DNA from: Paracoccus alkanivorans
GTDB lineage: Bacteria > Pseudomonadota > Alphaproteobacteria > Rhodobacterales > Rhodobacteraceae
DNA length: 64,000 nucleotides
Direction of reading: 5' to 3'
Assembly (NCBI RefSeq): GCF_003697785.1
Contig: NZ_QOKZ01000004.1
Location: 372,001-436,000 of the forward strand
Shown: positions 27,300 through 36,211 of the stretch, one piece after another
How positions within the stretch are numbered: the stretch's first letter is position 1
How the letters are laid out: each line of letters opens with the position of its first letter
Program-made: the position numbers and the translations under genes
Notes under the pieces: generated by a model
What the model saw: the letters and a program-made list of their open reading frames with translations, nothing else
Database searches by the model: none
Told to the model about the DNA's origin: nothing

Positions 27300-28430
27300 A
27301 TGTCCGACCGTTTTTCCTTTACCCTGAACGCCCGCGACGGCCGTGCCCGTAGCGGCATCATCCATACGCCAAGGGGCGAAATCCGCACCCCCGCCTTCAT
27401 GCCGGTAGGCACCGCTGCGACGGTCAAGGCGATGCTGCCGGAATCGGTGCGCGAAACCGGCGCCGACATCCTGCTGGGCAATACCTATCATCTGATGCTG
27501 CGCCCCGGCGCCGAACGGGTCGCGCGCTTGGGCGGGCTGCATGACTTCATGAACTGGCAGCGGCCGATCCTGACAGACTCGGGCGGATTCCAGGTCATGA
27601 GCCTCGGCCCCTTGCGCAAGCTGACCGAGGAGGGCGTCACCTTCGCCAGCCATATCGACGGCTCGCGCCACGAATTGACACCCGAGCGCAGCATGGAGAT
27701 CCAGAAGCTGCTGGGCTCGGATATCGTGATGGCTTTCGACGAATGTCCCGCTCTGCCCGCCACCGAAGAGGATGTAGCCCGGTCCATGCGCCTGTCGATG
27801 CGTTGGGCGCAACGTTCGCGCGATGCTTTCGGAGACCGCCCCGGTCACGCGCTCTTCGGCATCATGCAGGGCGGCGTGACCCGCGAATTGCGCGAGGAAT
27901 CGGCACAGGCCCTGACCGGGATCGGTTTCAACGGATATGCAATCGGCGGGTTGGCGGTTGGCGAGGGACAGGAGGCGATGTTCGGGGTGCTGGACTATGC
28001 TCCCGGCCTTCTGCCCGAAGAAAAGCCGCGCTACCTGATGGGGGTGGGCAAGCCCGACGACATCGTCGGCGCGGTTCAGCGCGGGGTGGACATGATGGAT
28101 TGCGTGCTGCCCTCTCGCTCGGGGCGAACCGGACAGGCATGGACGCGGCGCGGGCAGATCAACATCAAGAATGCCCGCCACCAGGACGATCCGCGCCCGC
28201 TGGACGAGAATTGCTCATGCCCGGCCTGCCGCAGCTATTCCCGCGCCTATCTGCATCACGTGTTCCGGGCGGGAGAGATGATTTCGGGCATGCTCTTGAC
28301 CTGGCACAACCTGCATTACTACCAGGAACTCATGGCAGGGCTGCGCGCGGCCATTGCCGAAGGGCGGCTGGACGCTTTTGCCGCCGGATTTCACGCGATG
28401 CGGGCCGGGGGCGACATTCCACCATTGTAA
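27300..28430 (+). CDS. tgt: tRNA guanosine(34) transglycosylase
   Basis: Exchanges G34 for preQ1 in Asn, Asp, His and Tyr tRNAs during queuosine synthesis. The 376 aa contain the base-binding [13 protein letters not shown], catalytic Asp in [12 protein letters not shown], nucleophile Asp in [13 protein letters not shown], and the zinc site [16 protein letters not shown]. The ATG at 27300 ([14 protein letters not shown]) matches the family start; in-frame ATGs at 27285 and 27219 are less likely. Other queuosine genes are not adjacent. Confidence 0.97.
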   Translation: MSDRFSFTLNARDGRARSGIIHTPRGEIRTPAFMPVGTAATVKAMLPESVRETGADILLGNTYHLMLRPGAERVARLGGLHDFMNWQRPILTDSGGFQVMSLGPLRKLTEEGVTFASHIDGSRHELTPERSMEIQKLLGSDIVMAFDECPALPATEEDVARSMRLSMRWAQRSRDAFGDRPGHALFGIMQGGVTRELREESAQALTGIGFNGYAIGGLAVGEGQEAMFGVLDYAPGLLPEEKPRYLMGVGKPDDIVGAVQRGVDMMDCVLPSRSGRTGQAWTRRGQINIKNARHQDDPRPLDENCSCPACRSYSRAYLHHVFRAGEMISGMLLTWHNLHYYQELMAGLRAAIAEGRLDAFAAGFHAMRAGGDIPPL

Positions 28431-28475
28431 ACACCGCCCCTCGGGTCAATTGCGCAGGATCAGGTATACGGTCTT

Positions 28476-29333
28476 TCAGACCACCGCCTTGCGATACAGG
28501 TACCACGTGGCATGCCCCAGGATGGGCAGCACGACGCTCAGCCCCAGCAATAGGGGCAGCGACCCGATCACCAGCGACACCGCCACGATCAGCCCCCAGG
28601 CCATGGCCGGGACCGGGTTGGCGGCCACGACCCTCACCGATGTCATGACGGCAGTGACAACGCCGACATTACGCTCCAGCAGCAGGGGGAAGGATACGAT
28701 TGCGGTCATCAGCACGAGAAGGGCAAAGACAAAGCCCACCGCCGTTCCCACGATCATCATCGTCCAGCCCGCACCGGTGCCGAACACGTCGGCAAGGAAT
28801 GTGCCGATGCTTTCGGGTGGCCATGTACCGATGGTCATCAGATAGATGACATGGGCAGTTCCCAGCCATGCCGCGAATATCGCGAAACATGCCACAGCAA
28901 GCACTATGATCGCACCGATCCCCGGCGAGCGGATCACCTCGAAAATGGCAAGCCAGTTGGGCTCTTCTCCCGCTTCGCGGCGCCTGCTCATTTCATACAT
29001 GCCGACAGAGGCGACCGGTCCAAGCAAGGCAAAGCCGGAAATCAGCGGAACGACAAGGTGAAACAGACTGCCCTGAAATGCCATGAAAGCAAGGCAAACA
29101 CCGATGATCGGGTAAAGCGTGCAAACGGTGATCACGTCGGAACGAAAAGTCTTGAAATCGTCATAACCCCGCGCAAGTGCGTCGCGCAGGTCATCCATGG
29201 TCAATGTCCGGATGATTGGCTTCGATTCCTCCTTATCGCCCCCGATAGTTTGTATCATCACACCGAAATGGGAAATCGTGGCAATCACATGGCGCGCCAC
29301 CCATGAGGCCGGGTTTCCGATTGTATGATCCAT
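28476..29333 (-). CDS. DUF2189 domain-containing integral membrane protein
   Basis: 285-aa protein of unknown function with about six hydrophobic segments (roughly residues 75-95, 100-125, 140-165, 180-215, 220-240, 250-280). The soluble N-terminus has the DUF2189 hallmark RTLTMDDLRDALARGYDDFKT, and GPVASVGMYEMSRRREAGEEP follows the second helix. The ATG at 29333 has GGGAG at a suitable distance; an upstream in-frame ATG at 29432 would put it in unlikely sequence. It converges on tgt and stands alone. Confidence 0.87.
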   Translation of the reverse strand: MDHTIGNPASWVARHVIATISHFGVMIQTIGGDKEESKPIIRTLTMDDLRDALARGYDDFKTFRSDVITVCTLYPIIGVCLAFMAFQGSLFHLVVPLISGFALLGPVASVGMYEMSRRREAGEEPNWLAIFEVIRSPGIGAIIVLAVACFAIFAAWLGTAHVIYLMTIGTWPPESIGTFLADVFGTGAGWTMMIVGTAVGFVFALLVLMTAIVSFPLLLERNVGVVTAVMTSVRVVAANPVPAMAWGLIVAVSLVIGSLPLLLGLSVVLPILGHATWYLYRKAVV

Positions 29334-29574
29334 GTTCAAGTCTCCCTTATGCACTGCGTCTAGGCATCGGGAATGCGCGGCACAGGCATATCTCACACCT
29401 AGGCACTTATAGTGTAACAGAAAATCATGCACCCGGGGATCACGTTTTCAATATTCTCTCCCGGACCCGCGCGGCGGTGGAACCCCGTGGATGGCAATAC
29501 CCCACCGGGATATGGTTTTCCGGTTGCACCTCTGCGCGGCGCGCCGCAGAACTTGTTGAAAGCGAGGGACAATC

Positions 29575-30513
29575 ATGGCACAGAAAATCATCATCGACAC
29601 CGATCCCGGGCAGGACGACGCTGTTGCGATCCTGCTTGCATTGGCCAGCCCCGAACTGGAGGTGCTGGGCATCACCGCCGTTGCGGGCAACGTGCCGCTA
29701 TCGCTGACCGAGACGAATGCCCGCAAGATCGTCGAACTGGCAGGACGGCAGGATATACCGGTATATGCCGGTTGCGATTCACCGCTGAGCCGCAAGCTGG
29801 TGACGGCAGAGCATGTGCATGGCAAAACCGGTCTCGACGGGATCGAATTGCCCGCGCCCTCGGTTCCGCTGCAATCCAGACATGCTGTTGATTTCATCAT
29901 CGACACCTTGCGGCAACACCCGGAGGGCAGCATCACGCTAGTGCCGGTCGGGCCACTGACCAATATCGCGGCCGCGTTCAGCCGGGTGCCGGATATCGTG
30001 CCACGCGTTCAGCGGATCGTGCTGATGGGCGGCGCCTATTTCGAGGTCGGCAACATCACTCCGGCAGCAGAGTTCAACATCTATGTCGATCCCGAGGCCG
30101 CAAAGGCGGTTTTCGCCTCGGGAGTGCCTCTGGTCATGCTGCCGCTGGACGCCACACATGAGGCGCTGACTTCGCGCGATTGGGTCGAGGCGATGCGCGC
30201 CCTGCCCGGAAAATGCGGTCCGGCGGTCGCCAGTTGGACCGACTTCTTTGAACGTTTCGACCGGGAGAAATACGGCAGCGAAGGCGCACCGCTGCATGAT
30301 CCCTGCGCCGTCGCGTGGCTGATCCGCCCCGATCTTTTCGAAGGACGCGAGATCAATGTCGAGATCGAGACGCAGGGCGAATTCACCACCGGCATGACCG
30401 TCGCGGATTGGTGGCGCGTCAGCGGCCGCCCCGCGAACGCGCTGTTTATCCGTCACCTGAATCGCGAAGGACTGTTCGCATTGCTTAGCGAAAGGATCGC
30501 GCGGCTGCCCTGA
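29575..30513 (+). CDS. nucleoside hydrolase (inosine-uridine preferring family)
   Basis: Calcium-dependent N-ribohydrolase splitting nucleosides into base and ribose for salvage; 312 aa. The N-terminal Ca/ribose site is DTDPGQDDA with Asp8, Asp10, Asp14 and Asp15. Further blocks are GNVPLSLTETNA, VGPLTNIA, VLMGGAYFEVGNITPAAEFNIYVDPEAA and the C-terminal LHDPCAVAWL. A purine/pyrimidine preference cannot be read off. A 7-bp inverted repeat just after the stop may end transcription. RBS GCGAGGGA-like 8 bp upstream. Confidence 0.94.
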   Translation: MAQKIIIDTDPGQDDAVAILLALASPELEVLGITAVAGNVPLSLTETNARKIVELAGRQDIPVYAGCDSPLSRKLVTAEHVHGKTGLDGIELPAPSVPLQSRHAVDFIIDTLRQHPEGSITLVPVGPLTNIAAAFSRVPDIVPRVQRIVLMGGAYFEVGNITPAAEFNIYVDPEAAKAVFASGVPLVMLPLDATHEALTSRDWVEAMRALPGKCGPAVASWTDFFERFDREKYGSEGAPLHDPCAVAWLIRPDLFEGREINVEIETQGEFTTGMTVADWWRVSGRPANALFIRHLNREGLFALLSERIARLP

Positions 30514-30522
30514 GGCATTTCC

Positions 30523-30544
30523 GGCAAAGCGGCTATCGGCTTTG
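30523..30544. terminator. short inverted repeat between nucleoside hydrolase and lectin gene
   Basis: GCAAAGC and GCTTTGC (exact complements, 8-nt loop) lie between the convergent stops at 30513 and 30551. No long U-run, so it is only a candidate bidirectional terminator. Confidence 0.4.
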
Positions 30545-30550
30545 CTCCGG

Positions 30551-30967
30551 CTAGGGTTTCGGTATCATGTCTGCCGCCGTCCTTGTTTCTGCTGCGCCAA
30601 TCGCCTGCCATGAAACCTCGGCGCTGGCGATGTGGGTATCGTGCCAGGTGCTGCACTCGATGGAGAAGCCCGTTGCTGTCACGTTTCTGGTGATGAGCCT
30701 GATACGGAGGTTCTGATCATGCGCGCTGTCGATTCCCGTCAAGCCGAGGCTAACCGCGGGTGGCGCGGCGAACGGGGCAGAAAAGACGATGTCTACAGTG
30801 ACATTCCGATCTCCGTGCCCTGACCACATCGGCAGTCCCTGATCGACGTGATTGAAAATCTCGCCGGTTGCCGTGAGAATTTGCATTTCGCCGATTACTG
30901 TCCGTTTCTGGACGCGTCGAGCCCCAACAGGTGCATTTGTGTTTTTTTGATTTTGCGGTCTGGCCAT
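30551..30967 (-). CDS. H-type lectin domain protein, paralogue A
   Basis: 138-aa single-domain protein. The core from about residue 20 (QILTATGEIFNHVDQGLPMW) through LGLTGIDSAHDQNLRIRL and the C-terminal SWQAIGA matches the H-type (Helix pomatia agglutinin-like) fold, which binds GalNAc-type sugars in eukaryotes. No signal peptide is visible, so secretion by the Sec route is unlikely. The ATG at 30967 has a strong GAGGAGGAG site. It is a tandem paralogue of 31215-31607, with about 60% identical core by eye. Ligand and role in bacteria are unknown. Confidence 0.8.
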   Translation of the reverse strand: MARPQNQKNTNAPVGARRVQKRTVIGEMQILTATGEIFNHVDQGLPMWSGHGDRNVTVDIVFSAPFAAPPAVSLGLTGIDSAHDQNLRIRLITRNVTATGFSIECSTWHDTHIASAEVSWQAIGAAETRTAADMIPKP

Positions 30968-31059
30968 TGAAAAACTCCTCCTCCCAAACAGTTTTGAACA
31001 GTTCGGGAAGAAATAGAAGAGCTGAACCGCGTCCACCATGCGGCCTCTTATCGGGAATG

Positions 31060-31084
31060 AAAAAGTCCCCGCCCAATGGCGGGG
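31060..31084 (-). terminator. intrinsic terminator of H-type lectin paralogue B
   Basis: Read leftward, CCCCGCC-ATTG-GGCGGGG (31067-31084) is followed by ACTTTTTC (T-run 31060-31064). A perfect 7-bp stem with U-run, 130 bp beyond the stop at 31215, so the two lectin genes are separate transcripts. Confidence 0.7.
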
Positions 31085-31214
31085 TGCGTTGAGATCACGA
31101 GGTTAACGGGTCAGTATCAGGGAAGCACCATCCAAAACGACCCATACCCTTCCGAATGGCCCGTATAGTCCCTCAACGATGCTGAACGGGTACGACTTTC
31201 CGCTGTTCGACAGC

Positions 31215-31607
31215 CTAGGCCGCCGGGTTCGCAGCGCCGATCGCATGCCAGGAGATGGCAGCTCTGGCAATATGGGTATCGTCCCAGGTATTGCATTCGA
31301 TCGTGAAGCCGGTCGGTGTCACGTTCCTCGCCGCCAGCCAGAAACGCAAATTCTGATCATGCGCACTGTCGATCCCGGTCAGGCCGAGGGTAACCACCGG
31401 CGATTCCTTGAACGGTGTCCGGAAAACGACATCCACGCGAACGCTGCGATCCCCGTGGCTTGCCCACATGGGCAAGCCTTCATCGACATGGTTGAAAAGC
31501 TCGCCGGTAGCAGAGAGGATCTGAAGCTCACCTACCAGCGTCTGTTCCTGATCGTGCTGAATTTCGACAATATCTTTCATTGAATTCTGTTTCCGCGTTC
31601 GAGCCAT
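31215..31607 (-). CDS. H-type lectin domain protein, paralogue B
   Basis: 130-aa paralogue of the neighbouring lectin. It shares GELQILSATGELFNHVDEGL, HGDRSVRVDVVF, LGLTGIDSAHDQNLRFWLAARNVT and the ending ISWHAIGAA. It also lacks a signal peptide. Start at 31607 is set by AAGGGGA 8 bp upstream and MARTRKQN, which parallels MARPQNQK of paralogue A; the longer frame from 31760 is unsupported. A single-domain, presumably cytosolic or non-classically exported sugar-binding protein is the most that can be said. Confidence 0.8.
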   Translation of the reverse strand: MARTRKQNSMKDIVEIQHDQEQTLVGELQILSATGELFNHVDEGLPMWASHGDRSVRVDVVFRTPFKESPVVTLGLTGIDSAHDQNLRFWLAARNVTPTGFTIECNTWDDTHIARAAISWHAIGAANPAA

Positions 31608-32205
31608 CGAATCCCCTTCCCCGACAAGAGTGTCGGAAAATTGTGTGACGAATGTAAGACATCCGGGGCAATGGCGACCATGGCGAAGTTGTTTATGCCT
31701 ATCCGACAATCGAATTTCCGGGCCATCCGGCCACTTTCCGCGCATGAAACCCATCCGCACCGAGCGGGATGTCGGATGCTTGGGCTTCCCTTTGGGATTC
31801 CCTGACGGCTCAAACCACCGTTAACCCGATGATCGTCCTCTTTGCCATGCTGGCATTCGTGCGACGCGGGCCTTCCCGGCCTGTCGACTCCGCATCATCG
31901 GCGCCAATGACGGCATTGTATGCTCTGATGTTTGAACGATCGCCTCGCTCACCGCCCGTTGCGGTCCTGATCCGGGGGGCGTTGGTGCCGGTGAAGGGAA
32001 ACGTCGTATCCATAAAAACAATATGTTGATAAAACTATGCATGATTCATGCGAGAACCACCAGAACTTGTGTTTGCGGTCGGTCTCGGCGAATCCCTTGG
32101 CACGCGAATGTGACCGGGCATTCTGAAACATTCAGCCGCGCCGCGCGTTCCATAATACCGATCCGGAACGACGAACCGGAAAATTCATCACCAAAGGAGC
32201 GAAGC
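31608..32205. other. gene-poor interval of about 600 bp
   Basis: No ORF here has convincing protein character; the 67-codon leftward frame at 31810-32013 lacks a ribosome site. Palindrome GCATGA-T-TCATGC at 32039-32051 and the AT-rich 32010-32040 upstream of the SH3 protein may be its control region. Base use is more AT-rich than in the housekeeping genes on either side. Confidence 0.4.
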
Positions 32206-32874
32206 ATGCGCCTTGTATTCATAACCGCCTCTCTCGCCGCGACGGCAATGGCCGGCGCGCTTCATGCCCAAACCTTGGCCACCGCCGATACCGATGTAAA
32301 CATCCGTTCTGGCCCCGGTGTTCAGCATGCGGTAACGGGCAGTATAAAAAGCGGGGCCGAGGTTGTAGTCCGCGGCTGCATCGACAGCGTCAACTGGTGC
32401 GAAGTTGCCCGGGACGGTCAAACCGGTTGGGCTTACGGCAAGTACTTGACCGCCAGTTCGAGCAACGGCTTTCAGTCGATCACTCCTGAGCCCGATCAAG
32501 TCGAGGTAACGGTGATCGAAAAATCCACTCCCCGTTCGAATGGTGGCCAGAACGCCGCGGTCGGAAGCGTCGCCGGTGCCGCGATGGGCGCGATCATCGG
32601 CGGCCCGGTTGGCGCCGTTGCGGGTGCGACGCTTGGCGGCACGTCCGGTGCCGTAGCAACGGAAGAGCCGGCCCCCGAAATCCACAGCTACGTGACCACC
32701 CACAGAGTTGAAACCGTGCCGACGAACGTTCAGGTCGCACCGGGCACGGTCCTGCCAGAGACGGTTCCGCTTTACGATATCCCAGAGCACCCCTCCTACC
32801 GCTACACGGACATCAACGGGCAAACGGTGCTGGTGAACCCGTACGACCGCCAGATCGTATATATATATCGCTAA
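32206..32874 (+). CDS. exported SH3 domain / DUF1236 protein
   Basis: 222-aa envelope protein. Signal peptide MRLVFITASLAATAMAGALHA is followed by a bacterial SH3 domain (residues about 25-85: DVNIRSGPGVQHAVTGSIKSG, then GWAYGKYL). Next comes a glycine-zipper segment (GSVAGAAMGAIIGGPVGAVAG) able to insert in or contact membrane, and a C-terminal DUF1236-like part ending TDINGQTVLVNPYDRQIVYIYR-type sequence. The ATG at 32206 has AAAGGAG 7 bp upstream. A periplasmic, peptidoglycan-binding role is inferred from the SH3 domain. It stands alone. Confidence 0.88.
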   Translation: MRLVFITASLAATAMAGALHAQTLATADTDVNIRSGPGVQHAVTGSIKSGAEVVVRGCIDSVNWCEVARDGQTGWAYGKYLTASSSNGFQSITPEPDQVEVTVIEKSTPRSNGGQNAAVGSVAGAAMGAIIGGPVGAVAGATLGGTSGAVATEEPAPEIHSYVTTHRVETVPTNVQVAPGTVLPETVPLYDIPEHPSYRYTDINGQTVLVNPYDRQIVYIYR

Positions 32875-33454
32875 ACGTTCTTTCCTGGTGATCTCCATAG
32901 GCGGTGCGCAGATCGCATCGCCTTTCGTTACCTTGAGGAAAAGATTCGATGATGGAAGGAGGCGCCTATTCGACCGTCTTCAGGTAATCAGGCTGATAGA
33001 AGGGCTTCCATTCTTCTTCGACCCACACCTCCTCATGCCCCTGCCCTGCATGCACGATTTTTGGTATCGCAGGTAGGAGGTTCGAATCCTCTCGCCCAGA
33101 CCATTTTTATCCAGATAAAGCAAAGCACTGAAAAATTCACTTCTGGCTTACGGAAGCCGCGTTTTACAGTTCATTTACATTTCCGTTCCGATTCCAGTGT
33201 AGCTCGCCAAAAAATCTTTCAGGCTGTGACAAGATAAGTTGCAGCAGGCGAATGCTAGGCCGATAGCCCGCTTCAAGCCCAGATAGGGGGATGCGGTGCA
33301 GTCGTTAAAAGGCAGCGATGTGCCAGCTTGCGACCGCGCCGCCCTGTCACGGTCGAACAGCGCGGAAATGGCAAGAAAAGCAGAAATCACAGACGGGCAG
33401 ATACCAGAAATTCCCCATGTTTTCCTGCAACGTAGTGAAATCTAGGGAAATTTA
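32875..33454. other. gene-free interval carrying a tRNA 3' half
   Basis: About 580 bp without a supported gene. It contains the tRNA-Gln fragment (33055-33103). To its right lies a 71-codon leftward frame at 33175-33390 with no family resemblance and no ribosome site, possibly a decayed remnant. Taken with the lectin and SH3 genes to the left, it looks like the edge of a small acquired segment. Confidence 0.45.
33055..33103 (+). pseudogene. 3' half of tRNA-Gln(TTG): likely integration (att) scar
   Basis: From the anticodon arm (CGAT-TTTTGGT-ATCG, anticodon TTG) through a variable loop, a T-arm (GGAGG-TTCGAAT-CCTCT) and CGCCCAGACCA, the sequence reads as the 3' half of a glutamine tRNA with encoded CCA. 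The needed 5' acceptor strand CTGGGCG and the D-arm are missing upstream, so it cannot be a working tRNA. Integrases often target this half of tRNA genes and leave such a copy at one end of the element. Confidence 0.65.
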
Positions 33455-33455
33455 C

Positions 33456-33531
33456 TGGTGCCGGTGAAGGGACTCGAACCCCCGACCCCATCATTACGAA
33501 TGACGTGCTCTACCAGCTGAGCTACACCGGC
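33456..33531 (-). tRNA. tRNA-Thr(CGT)
   Basis: 76 nt with all arms. Acceptor GCCGGTG pairs with CACCGGC, D-arm is GCTCAGCTGGTAGAGC, and anticodon stem CGTCA/TGATG encloses TTCGTAA (anticodon CGT, Thr ACG). T-loop is TTCGAGT, discriminator A and encoded CCA. It lies in a gap between unrelated genes. Confidence 0.96.
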
Positions 33532-33695
33532 GCCTGTTATGGCGGGCCGAATAGCAGGTTCCTGCGGGAGGGGAAAGAGGAACAATGTCAATAATCGCCC
33601 CCGATTCAGGTTTTCATGCATCTGCGGCCGGCATCTGGTCCGTGTGGAGTTCACGGACCGGGCATCTTGACCGCGTTGCCCCAATCACTGCGTGA

Positions 33696-34424
33696 TCATG
33701 GCTTCTGGGGAAGCAATGGCTCGCGCCCGTCATCGGTCAGCAGGTTGACGCTTCCCGGCTCGATAACGACAGCGCATAGCGGCCGACCATAGGCCGCACC
33801 GCCGTCGACATTCAGGCGATTCCCGTAATGGGTCGCGCTGCCGATCGCCGTGTGGCCATGAACGATCAGCGGACCGTGATTCGCCTCGCTTTCCAGAAAG
33901 CCCCTGCGAATCCAGACCAGGTCGAGTTCGGCCTGATCCTGCAGATCGATGCCCGGCCTTATTCCCGCATGAACGACCAACGCGAGGGGATGCAGGAACC
34001 ACAGCGGCAACGAGGACAGGAACTCCGCATGTGCGGAAGGCACTGCGCGCAGGGCTTCGGCATGCAGCCGGTCTCGCGGCAATGCGGAATTCACGCCGTA
34101 AGAGGCAAGCGTCGCATCCGCCCCCAGCCCCGGATGATCCACCCAATGCTCCGGCGCGCTTAGCCCGGGATCGATCCAATGGGGATCGCGCAGGAAGTTG
34201 GGCAGGAAACGATCGTGATTGCCCCGCGTCACGACCCAGGGCCGGCCATCCCGCTGCCCTCGCAACAGGTATTCCACGACACCGCGGGAATCCGGTCCAC
34301 GATCGATCAGGTCGCCGACATGGACAATCAGCGCATCCTGCCCACCATCGCGCATGATTCGCGCATGCGCCTCTTTCAGCAGCGTCAGCTGACCGTGAAT
34401 GTCACCGATCGCATAAAGTCGCAT
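33696..34424 (-). CDS. metallophosphoesterase, PPP-type serine/threonine phosphatase
   Basis: 242-aa PPP-family phosphatase, similar in plan to bacterial PrpA/PrpB or lambda phosphatase. Metal and phosphate motifs are in order: GDIHG (residues 7-11), GDLIDRG (37-43), GNHD (68-71), VVHAGI and VHGHTAIG. It is cytoplasmic. Bacterial members act on phosphoproteins or on diadenosine polyphosphates (ApaH-like), and sequence alone does not separate these. It is read in the same direction as serA, 68 bp downstream of it. Confidence 0.9.
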   Translation of the reverse strand: MRLYAIGDIHGQLTLLKEAHARIMRDGGQDALIVHVGDLIDRGPDSRGVVEYLLRGQRDGRPWVVTRGNHDRFLPNFLRDPHWIDPGLSAPEHWVDHPGLGADATLASYGVNSALPRDRLHAEALRAVPSAHAEFLSSLPLWFLHPLALVVHAGIRPGIDLQDQAELDLVWIRRGFLESEANHGPLIVHGHTAIGSATHYGNRLNVDGGAAYGRPLCAVVIEPGSVNLLTDDGREPLLPQKP

Positions 34425-34492
34425 GCGGCCTCCCGGCGGTTTTGGCTGTCAAAGAATGTCACGCCGCCCCTGGAGGCGGCGTTCCGGAACGT

Positions 34493-36091
34493 TCAGACCT
34501 CGAATTGCAGCCTGCGCGCCTGCAGGAACTTACCGGTATTCTGCAGTGCAGCCAACGCCTCGTCGCTGATCGCCTCGTCCAGATAGAGGATCGCGATGGC
34601 GTCCTCGCCTGTCGCCGAACGGCCAAGGGTGAAATTGGCGATATTCACACCAAGATCGCCAAGCGTCGCCCCAAGCGCGCCGATCACACCCGGCACATCC
34701 CTGTTGCGCGTATAGAGCATATGCTCGCCGATCTCCGCATCGACATTGATCCCGCGGATCTGGATGAAGCGCGGCTTGCCATCGCTGAACACGGTGCCCG
34801 CGATGGAACGTTCGCGCTTGTCGGTCACGACCGTCAGCTTGATATAGCCCTCGAACACGCCGCCCTTGTCCTGCCGGGTTGTCGAGACCTGGACGCCGCG
34901 CTCCTTGGCGATAACCGGTGCGGAAACCGTGTTCACATCCGGGTTCGTCGCCTTCATCACCCCGGCGATCACCGAAGCGTTCAGCGCATTCAGGTTCATT
35001 TCCGAGACGCAGCCATCGTAAAGCACATTGATCGCCTTGATCGGTTCATCGGTCATCTGCCCTACAAAGGCGCCCAGATGGCCCGCCAGCTTGATCCACG
35101 GCCCCATGACGGCAGCCTCCTCGGCGGTCACCGAGGGCATGTTCAGCGCGTTCTGCACGGCGCCGGTCAGCAGGTAATCGGACATCTGCTCGGCGACCTG
35201 CAGGGCGACATTTTCCTGCGCCTCGGTGGTCGATGCGCCCAGATGCGGCGTCACCACGACATTCGGCAGGTTGAAGAGCGGACTCTCGGTGGCCGGTTCG
35301 ACCGCGAAGACGTCAAAGGCCGCCCCGGCGACCCGGCCGTCCTTCAGCGCCTCGGCCAATGCCTCCTCGTCGACCAGCCCGCCACGCGCACAGTTGATGA
35401 CCCGCACGCCCGGCTTCAGCCTGGCGATGGCCTCGCGCGACAGGATATTGCGGGTCTTTTCGGTGAGTGGCACGTGGAAGGTGATGAAATCGGCCCGCGC
35501 CAGCAGATCGTCCAGTTCGACCTTGGTGACGCCCATCTCCCTCGCACGATCCTCGGACAGGAAGGGATCATAGGCCAGCACTTTCATATGCAGCCCCAGA
35601 GCCCGGTCGATCACGATCGAGCCGATATTGCCCGCGCCGATCACGCCAAGTGTCTTGTTGAACAGCTCGACGCCCATGAAACGGCTCTTCTCCCATTTCC
35701 CGGCATGGGTCGAAACGCTCGCCTCGGGCAGTTGCCGCGCCACCGCGAACATCATGGCAATCGCATGCTCCGCCGTGGTCACGCTGTTGCCGAAGGGCGT
35801 ATTCATCACGATCACGCCCTTTTTCGACGCCGCGGGAATATCGACATTGTCGACCCCGATCCCGGCGCGCCCTACGACCTTCAGATTGGCCGCACGCTCC
35901 AGCAGCTTTTCCGTGACCTTGGTGGCCGAGCGGATGGCGAGCCCGTCATATTGCCCGATCACCTCGGCCAGCTTCTCCTTGTCCTTGCCCAGATCGGGCA
36001 TGTAGTCCACCTCGACCCCGCGATCGCGGAAAATCTGGACGGCGGTTTCCGACAGCTTGTCGGACACAAGAACCTTCGGCATGTCTGTCAT
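34493..36091 (-). CDS. serA: D-3-phosphoglycerate dehydrogenase
   Basis: First step of serine synthesis, NAD-dependent. The 532 aa correspond to the long form: substrate domain, NAD domain (GVIGAGNIGSIV; ARGGLVDEEAL; catalytic His in VTPHLGAST), an intervening ASB domain, and a C-terminal ACT domain (about residues 455-532, HMLYTRNRDVPGVIGALG) that usually binds serine for feedback. It starts 120 bp downstream of serC in the same direction, separated by a palindromic repeat. Confidence 0.97.
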   Translation of the reverse strand: MTDMPKVLVSDKLSETAVQIFRDRGVEVDYMPDLGKDKEKLAEVIGQYDGLAIRSATKVTEKLLERAANLKVVGRAGIGVDNVDIPAASKKGVIVMNTPFGNSVTTAEHAIAMMFAVARQLPEASVSTHAGKWEKSRFMGVELFNKTLGVIGAGNIGSIVIDRALGLHMKVLAYDPFLSEDRAREMGVTKVELDDLLARADFITFHVPLTEKTRNILSREAIARLKPGVRVINCARGGLVDEEALAEALKDGRVAGAAFDVFAVEPATESPLFNLPNVVVTPHLGASTTEAQENVALQVAEQMSDYLLTGAVQNALNMPSVTAEEAAVMGPWIKLAGHLGAFVGQMTDEPIKAINVLYDGCVSEMNLNALNASVIAGVMKATNPDVNTVSAPVIAKERGVQVSTTRQDKGGVFEGYIKLTVVTDKRERSIAGTVFSDGKPRFIQIRGINVDAEIGEHMLYTRNRDVPGVIGALGATLGDLGVNIANFTLGRSATGEDAIAILYLDEAISDEALAALQNTGKFLQARRLQFEV

Positions 36092-36132
36092 CCTCTTGAG
36101 CTGATGCGCCGCGTGTTTCCTTGGCCGGTCGC

Positions 36133-36194
36133 ATCTTCTTCTTTGTGCAAATACCTTCGGGAGGGGTCCGGGGAGGGCAGACAGCCCTCTCCGG
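36133..36194 (-). repeat. palindromic intergenic repeat with GAAGAAGA tail, copy 2
   Basis: Between serC and serA. On the plus strand CCGGGGAGGGC-AGACA-GCCCTCTCCGG (36168-36194) forms a hairpin with one G-T pair. To its left, read leftward, are GAAGGTATTTGCACAAAGAAGA-type bases. Loop sequence and tail match copy 1 at 26709-26781, in the same orientation. It may trim or terminate some serC transcripts before serA. Confidence 0.65.
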
Positions 36195-36211
36195 CAATCG
36201 CGGGACGCTGA

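Noticed and set aside
31810..32013. 67-codon leftward frame in the gap between lectin B and the SH3 gene
   Set aside because: No ribosome site, no recognisable domain, overlapped by an equally long frame on the other strand; treated as chance.
33175..33390. 71-codon leftward frame near the tRNA-Gln fragment
   Set aside because: Considered as an integrase or transposase remnant, but no catalytic motif or family resemblance could be seen.
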